From SAR202 cluster bacterium Casp-Chloro-G4 (GTDB taxonomy: Bacteria > Chloroflexota > Dehalococcoidia > Lucifugimonadales > JADFKI01), in the NCBI GenBank assembly GCA_002816705.1, contig MUCK01000021.1:1-64000 (forward strand): a stretch of 64,000 bases of DNA, read 5' to 3'. A program made the position numbers and the translations under genes. The notes under the pieces were generated by a model. That model worked only from the letters and a program-made list of their open reading frames with translations, searched no databases and had not been told where the DNA came from. Shown here in pieces: positions 54,564 to 63,683 of this stretch; within the stretch, counting starts at the first letter, position 1, and each line of letters starts with the position of its first letter.

Positions 54564-55874
54564 TCATTCGGGCGTAGCGCTCCTGGAAGGAGGCCTGGCT
54601 ACCATAATGAGACCAGTCCCCAAAAGCGACAGCAGGAAGAATGCCGTGAACGCCCTGGAGTAGCTTAGAGTCAGGTCGAAGGCCAGCGCAGCTATGAGAG
54701 GTCCCAGTGCGAATCCGGCAACCTGAACGGCCCTGCTCACGCCGAATATCGTTCCTATTCGTCGCCGGCCGTAGTAGTTCGCCAGCATCAATGTGCCCAG
54801 AGTCCTTATGCCGCCCTCCGTGAATCCTTGTAGTGCGGCGTACAGATACGCCATGGCCGGAGTATCTGTTCTCAGCAGCAGCAGCAGGGTGCCGGCCCGG
54901 AGGGCGTAGTTAAGCGCCAGAAGGTATCTGGTGGAGTATCTGTCGGCAACCAAGGCCCACACCAGGTTGCTAATACCCGACGCCAGGAAACCTATGCTGA
55001 CTGCCCCGACTGCTAAGGTCGCCGACAGCCCTTGCTGTACCAGGAAAGGCACCAGGTGAAGCCCGACGCCCGAGCTAGCGATCCCTACAGCGAATGTGGA
55101 TACGAGAATGAGGGCCAACGCGGGGTGCCGCACGGCTTCCTTAAGTGTCCAATGCTCCTCATCGGCAATGGCGCTTCCTGAGGGCTGGGTCGGGCTATCG
55201 CCGCTTCGAATGGGCAGCGGCAGGTCTCCGTCTATGGCCAGGCCCATGTCCTCAGGCTGACGCCTTACCAGAATTGCAGTGGGTATTACGCCAAATACCA
55301 CCATGACTCCGGCCAGAATTAGCCAGGCAGCCCTCCAATGTATATTGTCCATTGTTAGCTGCACTACCAGCGGCAATATTACTCCGCCAACGGACGTAAC
55401 GAAAAATAGGGTTGCCAGCGCTCGTCCTCGAAGTCGAAGAAACCATTTGGCAATGGCTGGCGCCGACGGAGGCTGAATGAATCCCTGGTCGGCCAACCTT
55501 GCCAAGCCGAAAGCCAGGTAAAACCATAACAACGTCTGCATCGCCGCCAAATTCACCATGGCAACCACCACCATCAGGCCCCCGATTACCAGTGGTATGC
55601 GGGCTCCAAAGCTATCAGTCAAACGCCCAGTCAGAAGGGCGGTGGCTGCGCCAAGGAGGGCTCCGAGACTGGTGGCGCCGGCTATCTCGGTACGGGACCA
55701 ACCGAACTCGTCGGCAAAAGGCAGAATGAAAACGGTGAGCACGCCTATGGTGGTTGCGCCGTTGGCAAAATTAATGCCGGACACGGCCGTCAAAACGTGC
55801 CAGCCGGGGTAAACGTTACGTCGCGGATGCATTCTCATATAATCGACTGTGGCCTGCGTATATGCAACGGCCAT
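54564..55874 (-). CDS. MFS transporter, monocarboxylate-type
   Basis: 436 aa with about 12 helices. FGWSRTEIAGA in the first segment and GRLTDSFGARIPL match the MCT/oxalate-formate-type MFS. Possible substrates are small organic acids; unproven. A second Met at residue 13 is a possible start; neither has a clear ribosome binding site. Confidence 0.86.
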   Translation of the reverse strand: MAVAYTQATVDYMRMHPRRNVYPGWHVLTAVSGINFANGATTIGVLTVFILPFADEFGWSRTEIAGATSLGALLGAATALLTGRLTDSFGARIPLVIGGLMVVVAMVNLAAMQTLLWFYLAFGLARLADQGFIQPPSAPAIAKWFLRLRGRALATLFFVTSVGGVILPLVVQLTMDNIHWRAAWLILAGVMVVFGVIPTAILVRRQPEDMGLAIDGDLPLPIRSGDSPTQPSGSAIADEEHWTLKEAVRHPALALILVSTFAVGIASSGVGLHLVPFLVQQGLSATLAVGAVSIGFLASGISNLVWALVADRYSTRYLLALNYALRAGTLLLLLRTDTPAMAYLYAALQGFTEGGIRTLGTLMLANYYGRRRIGTIFGVSRAVQVAGFALGPLIAALAFDLTLSYSRAFTAFFLLSLLGTGLIMVARPPSRSATPE

Positions 55875-56018
55875 TTGAGGTTGAATTGACGTTGGATTTG
55901 GCCGCTGCTACACTCGCGCAGCGAAAGTATTAGTTAACGATATGGCGGCTTCCGTTTACGAAGTTGCGGTTATATTCGTAGACTCAGATTTTAGATATTT
56001 CAGAAACGGGGAGGGGAC

Positions 56019-56303
56019 ATGATTGGTGTATTAACTCACCATTGGGCCAAACAGGACAAAATTCAAGAGGCCAAAGACCTGCTGGACGGCAACGGCGAAG
56101 CCCAGAGCCGCGCTCCGGGATTTATTGGCCGGGAGACTTACTACTCTCTTAGCGACCCAACCAAGATTACAACGATGGTTAAGTGGGAGAGTAACGAGAT
56201 ATATGACCAGTGGAGGGCTAGTCCTGAGCGCGCGACCGCTATGTCTGGAGCAGATGCCCTCTGGTCCAAGGGCGCGGAATCTGAGCGATTTGAAGCGGTT
56301 TAG
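56019..56303 (+). CDS. Antibiotic-biosynthesis-monooxygenase-like (ABM) dimeric barrel protein
   Basis: 94 aa. ABM fold: HHWAKQDKIQEAKDLL, SRAPGFIGRETYYSLSDP, TMVKWESNEIYDQWRASPE. GGGGAGGGGAC lies just before ATG. Members are small oxygenases or heme-binding proteins; function unknown here. Divergent from the MFS gene. Confidence 0.82.
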   Translation: MIGVLTHHWAKQDKIQEAKDLLDGNGEAQSRAPGFIGRETYYSLSDPTKITTMVKWESNEIYDQWRASPERATAMSGADALWSKGAESERFEAV

Positions 56304-56322
56304 CCGATCGTAAATTTACGTG

Positions 56323-56362
56323 AAGGTCCCTCTCTCGTGAAAATGCGAGGGGCGGGCCTTTG
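56323..56362. terminator. Terminator between ABM and nuclease genes
   Basis: Inverted repeat AAGGTCCCTCTCTCG / CGAGGGGCGGGCCTT (imperfect, one or two mismatches) with a TGAAAATG loop, ending in TTT. Sits between two convergent genes. Confidence 0.55.
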
Positions 56363-57001
56363 CTATTGGTGCCTGGCGATATTGGGCCACTCTCTGCGCC
56401 AGCCACCCAGGCGCTCTATCATGGCTTCCTGCTCGATCATATGTATGATCTCCGCATACTTTAGGCCGCGAGAGGAAGAGTCCGATTTGGCGAGGCCCTC
56501 GTGCAGAAGTAGGGCATTTACCATGAGGTCACCGACGAAAACGTAGCGAAGGTGTCGGCCCATTCGGTCTACTTCTAATACGTCCTGTTCCAACAAGACC
56601 CTTCTGCCTTCTACGATTTCGCGATTGCGTTCCAAGGCCTCCACAGCGAAAGGCTCTGCACCAGACACCGGGCGCTTTAAATCGGGAGCGTCGATGCCGA
56701 TGTAGCCCACCGTCATAAGCTTGCCGTCGACGAAAACCTCAATCGTATCTCCGTCAATTACCTTTGTCACTTCTGCTGAGGTAAGTTTCTTGGTCCGGTA
56801 AGCGCGCCCAGGTGAGTTTCTGGTAATTCGGTCCATAGCCTGAATTGTTCGCGCAGCGCCCACATCCTCAAATAAATGAGAAGCTTCGACCTCCTCCTTC
56901 TGTAACCAGGAATGCTTCGAATAGCTGGGCGCATTGTGGTAAATGCTCCAGGTGGCAACGCCGAAGAACATTACAGCGCAGAAAGCAATAACGAATCGCA
57001 T
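56363..57001 (-). CDS. SNase-like (thermonuclease-fold) protein with N-terminal membrane anchor or signal
   Basis: 212 aa. N-terminal hydrophobic helix (FVIAFCAVMFFGVATW), a linker, then an OB-fold SNase domain from about 75: KVIDGDTIEV, YIGIDAPDLKRP, VLLEQDVLEVDRMGRHLRYVF. In S. aureus nuclease the segment is RLLLVDTPE; the Arg before IG is Gly here and the Glu of TPE is Asp, whereas the third catalytic Arg (MGR) is kept. Reduced or altered activity is likely. Exported or membrane-tethered. Confidence 0.82.
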   Translation of the reverse strand: MRFVIAFCAVMFFGVATWSIYHNAPSYSKHSWLQKEEVEASHLFEDVGAARTIQAMDRITRNSPGRAYRTKKLTSAEVTKVIDGDTIEVFVDGKLMTVGYIGIDAPDLKRPVSGAEPFAVEALERNREIVEGRRVLLEQDVLEVDRMGRHLRYVFVGDLMVNALLLHEGLAKSDSSSRGLKYAEIIHMIEQEAMIERLGGWRREWPNIARHQ

Positions 57002-57085
57002 ACTGGGATGATTACCTAATTTTCACTGAAAAACATCGTAGTAAGCCCCTAATTTTCGTATTTCTGTATCGTTATACGGCGCTGG

Positions 57086-57114
57086 TTGACGCCTGTATAG
57101 GCGGGGAGTATGCT
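57086..57114 (+). promoter_or_regulatory. Promoter of the gamma-glutamyltransferase gene
   Basis: TTGACG (57086-57091), exactly 17-nt spacer, TATGCT (57109-57114). The start codon is 29 nt downstream of the -10. Confidence 0.6.
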
Positions 57115-57142
57115 AACTTCACCCATACCAGGAGGCTCAAAA

Positions 57143-58852
57143 ATGCAAAATCAGCCCACTATAACCAACCTCGTGAAGGAAGAAGCCAGGGCGTCTGGCG
57201 GGATGGTTGCAGCCAAAGACCCTGCAGCCACCAGGGCGGGGCTGGAGATGCTAAGGAGCGGCGGTAACGCAGTGGATGCTGCGGTGGCGGTCTGCTTTGC
57301 CGTGGGCGTGGTGGAACCGGCCTCCAGCGGCATAGGGGGTGGAGGCTATCTGGTATACCAGATGGGACAGCAGGGTGGTGTCATTGGCTTCCCAATGCGA
57401 GGTCCGTTGGCCGCGAAGCCAGACATGTTCCAGTTAACCGGCGAGGGCGCGGTAGGCAACTTCGGATGGCCGGCAGTTGCCAATAACGAGAATATTGAAG
57501 GATACCGATCTATTGCTACTCCGGGTGCCGTAGCGGGCCTTTGTGAGGCACATAAACGGTTCGGCAAGCTGCCGCTTAAAGATGTGGTGGCTCCTGCGGT
57601 GCGATTGGCCAGAGAAGGTCACGCGCCGGGTTGGCACAACCTGTACGCCATGGGCGTCTTGGCCGGGATGTTGTTCAAGTATGATGAGCTTCGTCGGGTA
57701 CTGATGCCCGGAGATAATATGCCAACCGGCGACCTGGTAGAGCCAGCTAATCTCAAGCAGCCTGAGCTTGCCAACATCCTGGAGGCTATTGGCCAACAGG
57801 GCCCTGATGCATTCTACAAGGGCGATTTTGCCCAGGCTATGACGTCAGACATTCAGGCCAATGGCGGAATCCTATCGATGGAAGACCTGGCGCAGTACAA
57901 GCCCTTCGTGTGGGACAGGGGCCTGGAGATTTCGTACCGAGGTTACACAGTGCGGGTGCCGCCGTTCGCCAGCGCGGGCATCACCAGCGCCATGACGTTG
58001 AAACTGCTTGATGGCTTCGACCTGGCGTCGATGGGGCACAATAGCGAGGAGATGCTGCACACGTACATCTCCTGCGCGCGACTGGCGTATGCCGATCGCT
58101 TCGAGTATGTTGCCGACCCAGAGTTCGCCGACGTACCGTGGAACGGCCTGGTTTCCGATGCGTACCTCGCTCGCCGTCGCGCCGAGGTGGCGTCGAAGGC
58201 GCCTAACGCGTTCCTTCCGGGCGATCCTTGGCAGGAGGAAGGGCGGCGTCCTGAAAATGTGCTGGCCTCCAGCAGGCCATCGTTCGACAATGGAACTACC
58301 CATCTATGCGTTATCGACGGCGATGGCAATGCTGTCTCCATGACAAACACCATAATGTCGGGCTTCGGTTCGGGCATCATTCCCAGGGGTACCGGCGTTG
58401 TCATGAATAACGGCATGATGTGGTACGACCCCGAGCCCGGTCGTGTCAACTCTATCGCCCCTGGAAAGTTCCCGCTGAACAATATGACTCCCGCGCTGGT
58501 CATGGACTCGGACGGAGTGAAGCTGGCATTGGGAGCCTCCGGAGGCCGGCGCATCACAAACTGCGTCACCCAGCAGATTGTTAAGATTCTGGACTTTGGC
58601 ATGGGCCCCCAGGCGGCAATAGACTCTCCCAGGGTTGACTGTAGCATGCCATTCACCAGTGTCGACCCAAGACTAGATCCTGCCCTGATATCGGCATTGG
58701 AGGGCAGGGGCCATTCACCCAAGGTAATTGGTGGCGGATTCGTGGAAACCGGGTTTGCCAGCTTTGCCAGTCCAGTGGCCATCTTGAAAGGCGACGATGG
58801 GCTAACCGCTGGCGTGGACACATTCCATTCGGCATACGCCGAAGGCATTTAG
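57143..58852 (+). CDS. Gamma-glutamyltransferase-family Ntn hydrolase
   Basis: 569 aa proenzyme cleaved to two subunits at Thr385 (NGTTHLCVIDGDGNAVSMTN). MVAAKDPAATRAGLEMLRSG opening, SSGIGGGGYLVY, and RVNSIAPGKFPLNNMTPALV. No signal peptide is visible, unlike the periplasmic E. coli enzyme, so it may be cytosolic. Substrate could be glutathione or other gamma-glutamyl compounds. ATG 57143 has AGGAGG 7 nt upstream and is preferred over ATG 57110. Followed 10 nt later by a PPOX gene. Confidence 0.92.
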   Translation: MQNQPTITNLVKEEARASGGMVAAKDPAATRAGLEMLRSGGNAVDAAVAVCFAVGVVEPASSGIGGGGYLVYQMGQQGGVIGFPMRGPLAAKPDMFQLTGEGAVGNFGWPAVANNENIEGYRSIATPGAVAGLCEAHKRFGKLPLKDVVAPAVRLAREGHAPGWHNLYAMGVLAGMLFKYDELRRVLMPGDNMPTGDLVEPANLKQPELANILEAIGQQGPDAFYKGDFAQAMTSDIQANGGILSMEDLAQYKPFVWDRGLEISYRGYTVRVPPFASAGITSAMTLKLLDGFDLASMGHNSEEMLHTYISCARLAYADRFEYVADPEFADVPWNGLVSDAYLARRRAEVASKAPNAFLPGDPWQEEGRRPENVLASSRPSFDNGTTHLCVIDGDGNAVSMTNTIMSGFGSGIIPRGTGVVMNNGMMWYDPEPGRVNSIAPGKFPLNNMTPALVMDSDGVKLALGASGGRRITNCVTQQIVKILDFGMGPQAAIDSPRVDCSMPFTSVDPRLDPALISALEGRGHSPKVIGGGFVETGFASFASPVAILKGDDGLTAGVDTFHSAYAEGI

Positions 58853-58862
58853 GCGGAGTGCT

Positions 58863-59300
58863 ATGCCGTCACTTAATTCCCAGCAGCTAAACGATTTCTT
58901 GACTACCGGTAGGCCCTTGATGAAGCTGGGCACCGTTGGCCCGGAGGGATGGCCGTATGTCTGTCCGCTCTGGTTCGATTACGACGGGCAGACCTTTACC
59001 GTTGCCGGACGCCAAAAGGCCAAATGGGTCGCAAACGTCAAGGCCAACTCGAAGGTCTCGGTATGCGTGGACACATATGACTCGCCTTATACCCGAGTCA
59101 TAATGGAGGCCGATGCCGTTATCGAGGACGAGGCTTGGCTGCACTCTGCCCCAACCAGGGCGATACGTTACCTGGGCGAAGAGGAGGGGATGCGTTACTT
59201 CAACAGCACCAAGAACGAGCCTCGATGCCTAATCAGGATAACGCCGCGGACCGTCAGCACGTGGACGGGTGGAGGCTGGCACCCCAAATATCGCGCCTGA
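58863..59300 (+). CDS. Pyridoxamine 5'-phosphate oxidase-like split-barrel protein
   Basis: 145 aa. Split beta-barrel of the PPOX family (LMKLGTVGPEGWPYVCPLWFDYDG, AKWVANVKANSKVSVCVD, RCLIRITPRTVSTWTGG). Flavin- or F420-binding is likely from the family. 10 nt after the GGT gene, so probably one operon. Confidence 0.82.
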   Translation: MPSLNSQQLNDFLTTGRPLMKLGTVGPEGWPYVCPLWFDYDGQTFTVAGRQKAKWVANVKANSKVSVCVDTYDSPYTRVIMEADAVIEDEAWLHSAPTRAIRYLGEEEGMRYFNSTKNEPRCLIRITPRTVSTWTGGGWHPKYRA

Positions 59301-59382
59301 TTTTAGGTTTTTTGGGGGAAATAAGGGGCTAGTGGGCTCTGAACCAAATTGGCAAATTCCAGGTGCATGATATTTGGCCGGT

Positions 59383-60216
59383 TCAGGATTCTGGTGTCCA
59401 GCTAATTAATCCCTGCCTGCCGCGCCCTATATCTCTTACAACAAGCCCGTCCGGAGTCTCGACAAGCAGGTCCTCGACAGCCTTTTTCAAGCGCTCCTCC
59501 TCCTCCGTATCGGGCTTCACGTAAAGCCGTCCCAAAAGTTGATCGTGCGCTTCTTGCTGGCTTTCGAAGGTCTGAAGGGGTGAGGGCTCGAACATCTCAA
59601 CGTCGGGGTATATGTCCATCTCCCAGAGCAGCGGCATCAGTTCTGACAGGCCGGGCATGTCGATGCGCTCCTCGCCGTGCACAGGAAGCCAGAATGGAGA
59701 CATGCGGGAAATGGGCGCTCGCATGAAACACAGGATCATCACCTGTTCTTTAGCGTGCTCCGCCAGCTTGCGAATGAACGGCTCCGCATCAGCCACGCCG
59801 TAAAGCACGTGGGCGCATATGACTACGTCGGCAGGTTCCACTTTCGCGTCTTCCCAAAGGCTTTGCACCACGGAGACATTGGTTATCTCTGACTGCTTCG
59901 CCTCCTCCTGAAGCTGCTCGATCATGCTCTGTGAAGGTTCGGCGACGGTGACGTGGGTCACCTTCAAGGCCAGCGGTAACGCGATGCGTCCTGCGCCGCC
60001 GCCTACGTCCAGCACAGTGGAATCAGCGCCGATTTTGGATGCGATCTTGTCCATTACCGGGTCGTCCGCGCGCCTAGGGTCCTGCCGGAAATATTGAGCG
60101 AAGGGTCGCCAGAAATCGCCGGACGACCAGTGAGCATCGGCCTGTACCTTCTCCGACTGCGCGTGGTGCGATTCTACCCGTTGTTTCCAGGATTCAATTG
60201 CTGAAGTCAATTCCAC
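59383..60216 (-). CDS. Class I SAM-dependent methyltransferase
   Basis: 277 aa. SAM motif I LDVGGGAGRIALPLA, acidic residue in TVAEPSQSM, and VVICAHVLYG. N-terminal helix (residues 1-50) with WSSGDFWRPFAQYF. Substrate unknown. Convergent with the PPOX gene. Confidence 0.87.
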   Translation of the reverse strand: MELTSAIESWKQRVESHHAQSEKVQADAHWSSGDFWRPFAQYFRQDPRRADDPVMDKIASKIGADSTVLDVGGGAGRIALPLALKVTHVTVAEPSQSMIEQLQEEAKQSEITNVSVVQSLWEDAKVEPADVVICAHVLYGVADAEPFIRKLAEHAKEQVMILCFMRAPISRMSPFWLPVHGEERIDMPGLSELMPLLWEMDIYPDVEMFEPSPLQTFESQQEAHDQLLGRLYVKPDTEEEERLKKAVEDLLVETPDGLVVRDIGRGRQGLISWTPES

Positions 60217-60439
60217 GCTCCTTCAAATGTGCAGGTTTGGGCTCTATAAGTTACAAGGCCAATTATTGCAGTGGAGAACATGTTTGCCAATAGCAGAGAA
60301 GCTTGAACAAAGTGTCAAAGCCTTCTTTCGGCTCTACACCGCCGCAAACTGGATTTGTAACCCTATCCACGCCCTGCCACTTTAGTGACTGGATGTTTCG
60401 CCAGGTACTCCTATTGAAAGAAATTCCGTTGCATACCGC

Positions 60440-60712
60440 ATGGCGGAAGTGTATCCTTCTTACGCTATGGATATTGCACGTTTCGCAGACACCCCGTTTT
60501 CCTGGGCAATCGTCGGTTTCATCATCGGCATTGCTCTTGGCGTCAACGCCATATCGGTGATATTGCTGGCCATCGGCCTGGGACTCTTCCTTCTTTACCT
60601 GCGCCTGCACGGCCCCGCCGAACAATCGACCGAGGGCCGATTATTCGCTGCAGGTCCCGTCTTCATTGTCAGTTGGATCGTGGGCTTCGTGGTGCACGGC
60701 CTGGCCTTCTAA
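60440..60712 (+). CDS. Small membrane protein ahead of lutA
   Basis: 90 aa with three hydrophobic segments (WAIVGFIIGIALGVNAISVI, a second short one, and PVFIVSWIVGFVVHGLAF). Its TAA stop and the lutA ATG share one base (TAATG), so it is translationally coupled to lutABC. Not a lactate permease by size; function unknown. Confidence 0.7.
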   Translation: MAEVYPSYAMDIARFADTPFSWAIVGFIIGIALGVNAISVILLAIGLGLFLLYLRLHGPAEQSTEGRLFAAGPVFIVSWIVGFVVHGLAF

Positions 60713-61509
60713 TGACTCAAAGCAAGCCACCAGTACAGGCCTCGCTTTTCGTCACCTGCATCATAGACCAGTTCTACCCTGATGTCGGCGAGAGCATGGT
60801 GCGGGTGCTGGAACGGCTGGGCGTGAAGTTGGACTTTCCTCAGGCCCAGACCTGCTGCGGGCAGCCAGCCTATAACGCCGGTTTCTGGAGCGACGCAAAG
60901 CCTCTTGCCAGAAGGGTGTTGGACCAGTTTCAGCATTCCGAATACGTGGTGGTGCCATCCGGCTCCTGCGCCAGCATGATACGCGTCTTTTACCCCGAAC
61001 TCTTCCACGAAGAACCAGAGTCTTTACAGAAGGCCACGTCACTGGCCAAACGTACTTTCGAACTCTCCGAATTCATCGTAGACGTTCTGGGAGTGACAGA
61101 CCTTCGGCACCTCTCAGGGGATGTCGCCGCGTCGGAAAGCAAAAAAATCACCTATCACGAGGCCTGTCACCTGCGTCGGGAACTGGGCGCGACAACCCAG
61201 TCGAGGGCGCTGATTCGTTCGTTGCCGGGCATCGAGCTGGTGGAGATGGATCAGGCCGAGGTGTGCTGCGGCTTTGGCGGCACCTTCTCCGTCAAGTATC
61301 CAGATATATCCGGCGCCATGCTGCAGGACAAGTTGGACCGAATCAAGGCCACGGGGGCGTCGTCCGTTGTCGCCTGCGATTGCAGTTGCCTTATGCAAAT
61401 CGGGGGAGGGCTGGAAAAGGGCGGCTCCAATGTTCGCTCGGTGCACCTGGCTGAGCTGCTGGATGACGCCATAGGAAAGACAGTTCGTCCCGACAGCAGA
61501 TTGGGTTAG
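60712..61509 (+). CDS. lutA: Lactate utilization protein LutA (CCG-domain iron-sulfur subunit)
   Basis: 265 aa from ATG 60712. Two CCG (Cys-rich) domains: TCCGQPAYNAGF with preceding FVTCIIDQFYP, and VCCGFGGTFSVKYPDIS with HEACHLRR. These bind cubane-type clusters in LutA/GlpC/HdrB. Part of LutABC, which oxidises L-lactate to pyruvate. Confidence 0.93.
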   Translation: MTQSKPPVQASLFVTCIIDQFYPDVGESMVRVLERLGVKLDFPQAQTCCGQPAYNAGFWSDAKPLARRVLDQFQHSEYVVVPSGSCASMIRVFYPELFHEEPESLQKATSLAKRTFELSEFIVDVLGVTDLRHLSGDVAASESKKITYHEACHLRRELGATTQSRALIRSLPGIELVEMDQAEVCCGFGGTFSVKYPDISGAMLQDKLDRIKATGASSVVACDCSCLMQIGGGLEKGGSNVRSVHLAELLDDAIGKTVRPDSRLG

Positions 61510-61519
61510 GGGAATCTAA

Positions 61520-62935
61520 ATGCAACCTCGCATAAAGCAGTTCCCTCAACTCGCCGCCGCCGCTCTTAAGGACGAGCAGATTCAGAACAATCTGCTAGGT
61601 CTTTACAACGGTTTCCACCAGGCCCGCATCGCCGCATCCGAGGCCACGCCCAACTGGGATGAACTCAGCGATCGCGGGCGCGCAATAAAGGCCCACACAA
61701 TCGACAACCTGGACTACTACCTTGAGATGGTGGAACGTACCGTAACGGCTGCCGGAGGCAAGGTTTTCTTCGCCAAGGACTCCGACGAGGCTACCCAGTA
61801 CGTGATAGAGGTTGCAAAGGCCAGGGGCGTTAAGCTCGCAATCAAGGGGAAGTCCATGGTCTCGGAAGAGATGGGCCTCAACCATAGATTGGAAGAAGCA
61901 GGCATAGAGCCGGTCGAAACTGACCTGGGTGAGTACATCATCCAGTTGGCCGACGAGACGCCGTTCCACATCATTGCTCCCGCCATACACAAGTCCAAAG
62001 AACAGGTTTCGGACCTGTTTCAGGAAAAGCTGGGTACTCCGCCCATGACGGAGATTTCAGACCTAGCCGCTGAGGCCCGTCGTCAGCTTCGTAAGAAGTT
62101 TATCGAAGCGGATATGGGTATAACGGGAGCAAATTTTGTGGTGGCCGAGACGGGTACAGTGGCGCTGGTGACCAACGAGGGCAACGGGCGTATGTCTACA
62201 TCCATGCCCAAGCTGCATATCGCCATTACAGGCATGGAGAAGGTACTTCCCTCGATAGAAGACCTGGGTATTATGCTCAGGCTGCTGATAAGGTCTGCCA
62301 CCGGCCAGCGCATATCCAGCTACGTCACGACGGTTACTGGCCCGCGCAAGTCGGATGACGAGGACGGGCCCGAGGAGTTTCACCTGGTGCTGGTGGACAA
62401 CGGAAGGTCGAAACTGCTTGCCGACCCTGCGCTCAGGGAGTCGCTATACTGCATTCGATGCGGTGCATGCCTCAACGCGTGCCCTGTGTACCGCAAGGTT
62501 GGAGGCCACGCTTATGGCTGGGTATATCCTGGACCGATAGGCGCTATCGTTTCGCCCATGCTAACAGGACTTTCGGACGGCAAAGACCTGCCATACGCGT
62601 CTAGTCTTTGCGGCGCATGCAAAGAGGCCTGTCCCGTCAAGATCAACATACCTCGTATGCTGCTTTACATGCGGCACCAACTCGCTGAAGGCGACAACTA
62701 CCCAGAGCATAAGACGGCTCCATTAGGCGAGGCCATCACATTTAAGCTCTGGAGACTTTCTCTTTCCAACAGCCTTAGTCTTAAGATATTCAGCGGACTA
62801 GCGAGGCTGTTGCAGAAACCCTTCGCCAAGGACGGGCGCATTAACAAATTGCCGCCGCCGTTATCCGCCTGGACCAATCTGAGGACATTCCCTGCGCTGG
62901 CGTCACGGCCTTTCCGCAAACGCTGGAAAAGCTAA
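61520..62935 (+). CDS. lutB: Lactate utilization protein LutB (LUD domain, ferredoxin domain)
   Basis: 471 aa. An N-terminal LUD domain (about 60-300: KSMVSEEMGLN, DMGITGANFVVAETGTVALV) followed by two 4Fe-4S motifs (CIRCGACLNACPVY and CGACKEACPV) and a C-terminal stretch ending in Pro/Arg/Lys. Starts 10 nt after lutA. Electron-carrying subunit of the lactate oxidation complex. Confidence 0.94.
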   Translation: MQPRIKQFPQLAAAALKDEQIQNNLLGLYNGFHQARIAASEATPNWDELSDRGRAIKAHTIDNLDYYLEMVERTVTAAGGKVFFAKDSDEATQYVIEVAKARGVKLAIKGKSMVSEEMGLNHRLEEAGIEPVETDLGEYIIQLADETPFHIIAPAIHKSKEQVSDLFQEKLGTPPMTEISDLAAEARRQLRKKFIEADMGITGANFVVAETGTVALVTNEGNGRMSTSMPKLHIAITGMEKVLPSIEDLGIMLRLLIRSATGQRISSYVTTVTGPRKSDDEDGPEEFHLVLVDNGRSKLLADPALRESLYCIRCGACLNACPVYRKVGGHAYGWVYPGPIGAIVSPMLTGLSDGKDLPYASSLCGACKEACPVKINIPRMLLYMRHQLAEGDNYPEHKTAPLGEAITFKLWRLSLSNSLSLKIFSGLARLLQKPFAKDGRINKLPPPLSAWTNLRTFPALASRPFRKRWKS

Positions 62936-62938
62936 GCC

Positions 62939-63676
62939 ATGGACAGCAAGGAATTCATAGCCAACGTGCGCCGCTCTCTTGGCCGCGAGGAGGGTAGTCA
63001 GGTTACGCCGTCTGAGGCGACTCACATGTCGCTTAGCAGTCAGCAGGTGGAGTCTTGGGCCCAAGCCATAACGCGTGGAATTGAAGCCCACGCCGATGAG
63101 TACATGGGGCAGCTTGAGAAGACTGCGGTTGAGGCCGGCTGGCGTGTGGCCAGATGTGCCACGGCTGCGCAGGCAGCGAGCCACATTCGCAATATCGTCA
63201 GGGATGTGGAGGCGACCTCGGTTTTGCACTCTGCCCACCCCGCCCTGGAGGCACTGCATCTGGGGGAGACGTTGATTGGGACTGGGGCAAATCTAGAAGC
63301 TATGGTCCTCAATGATACTTCTGACAGGGAAGTTCAGCGCGATGCCTTGCGTCAAAAAGCCATCAACGCGGACATTGGAATTACGGGAGTTGACTACGCC
63401 ATAGCCGAGACCGGGACTGCCGTTCTCCTTGCGCGAAAGGGCGTAAGCAGGGTTGTGTCGCTACTGCCTCCGGTGCACATCGCCGTGGTGGAGAAGGGCC
63501 AGGTGCTCCCTAGCCTGGACGAGCTGTTCACTCTGCGGCGCAAGGAATTCTTGCACAACAATCTGGGCAGCTACATGAACCTCATTAGCGGGCCAAGCCG
63601 CTCCGCCGATATCGAATACCAGCTTGTTACAGGCGTGCACGGTCCAGGCGAGGTACACATGGTGCTTATCGGCTAG
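62939..63676 (+). CDS. lutC: Lactate utilization protein LutC (LUD domain)
   Basis: 245 aa. LUD domain with ADIGITGVDYAIAETGTAVLL and the terminal SADIEYQLVTGVHGPGEVH. Starts 3 nt after the lutB stop. Completes lutABC in the common order A-B-C. Confidence 0.92.
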   Translation: MDSKEFIANVRRSLGREEGSQVTPSEATHMSLSSQQVESWAQAITRGIEAHADEYMGQLEKTAVEAGWRVARCATAAQAASHIRNIVRDVEATSVLHSAHPALEALHLGETLIGTGANLEAMVLNDTSDREVQRDALRQKAINADIGITGVDYAIAETGTAVLLARKGVSRVVSLLPPVHIAVVEKGQVLPSLDELFTLRRKEFLHNNLGSYMNLISGPSRSADIEYQLVTGVHGPGEVHMVLIG

Positions 63677-63683
63677 TAAGCCG

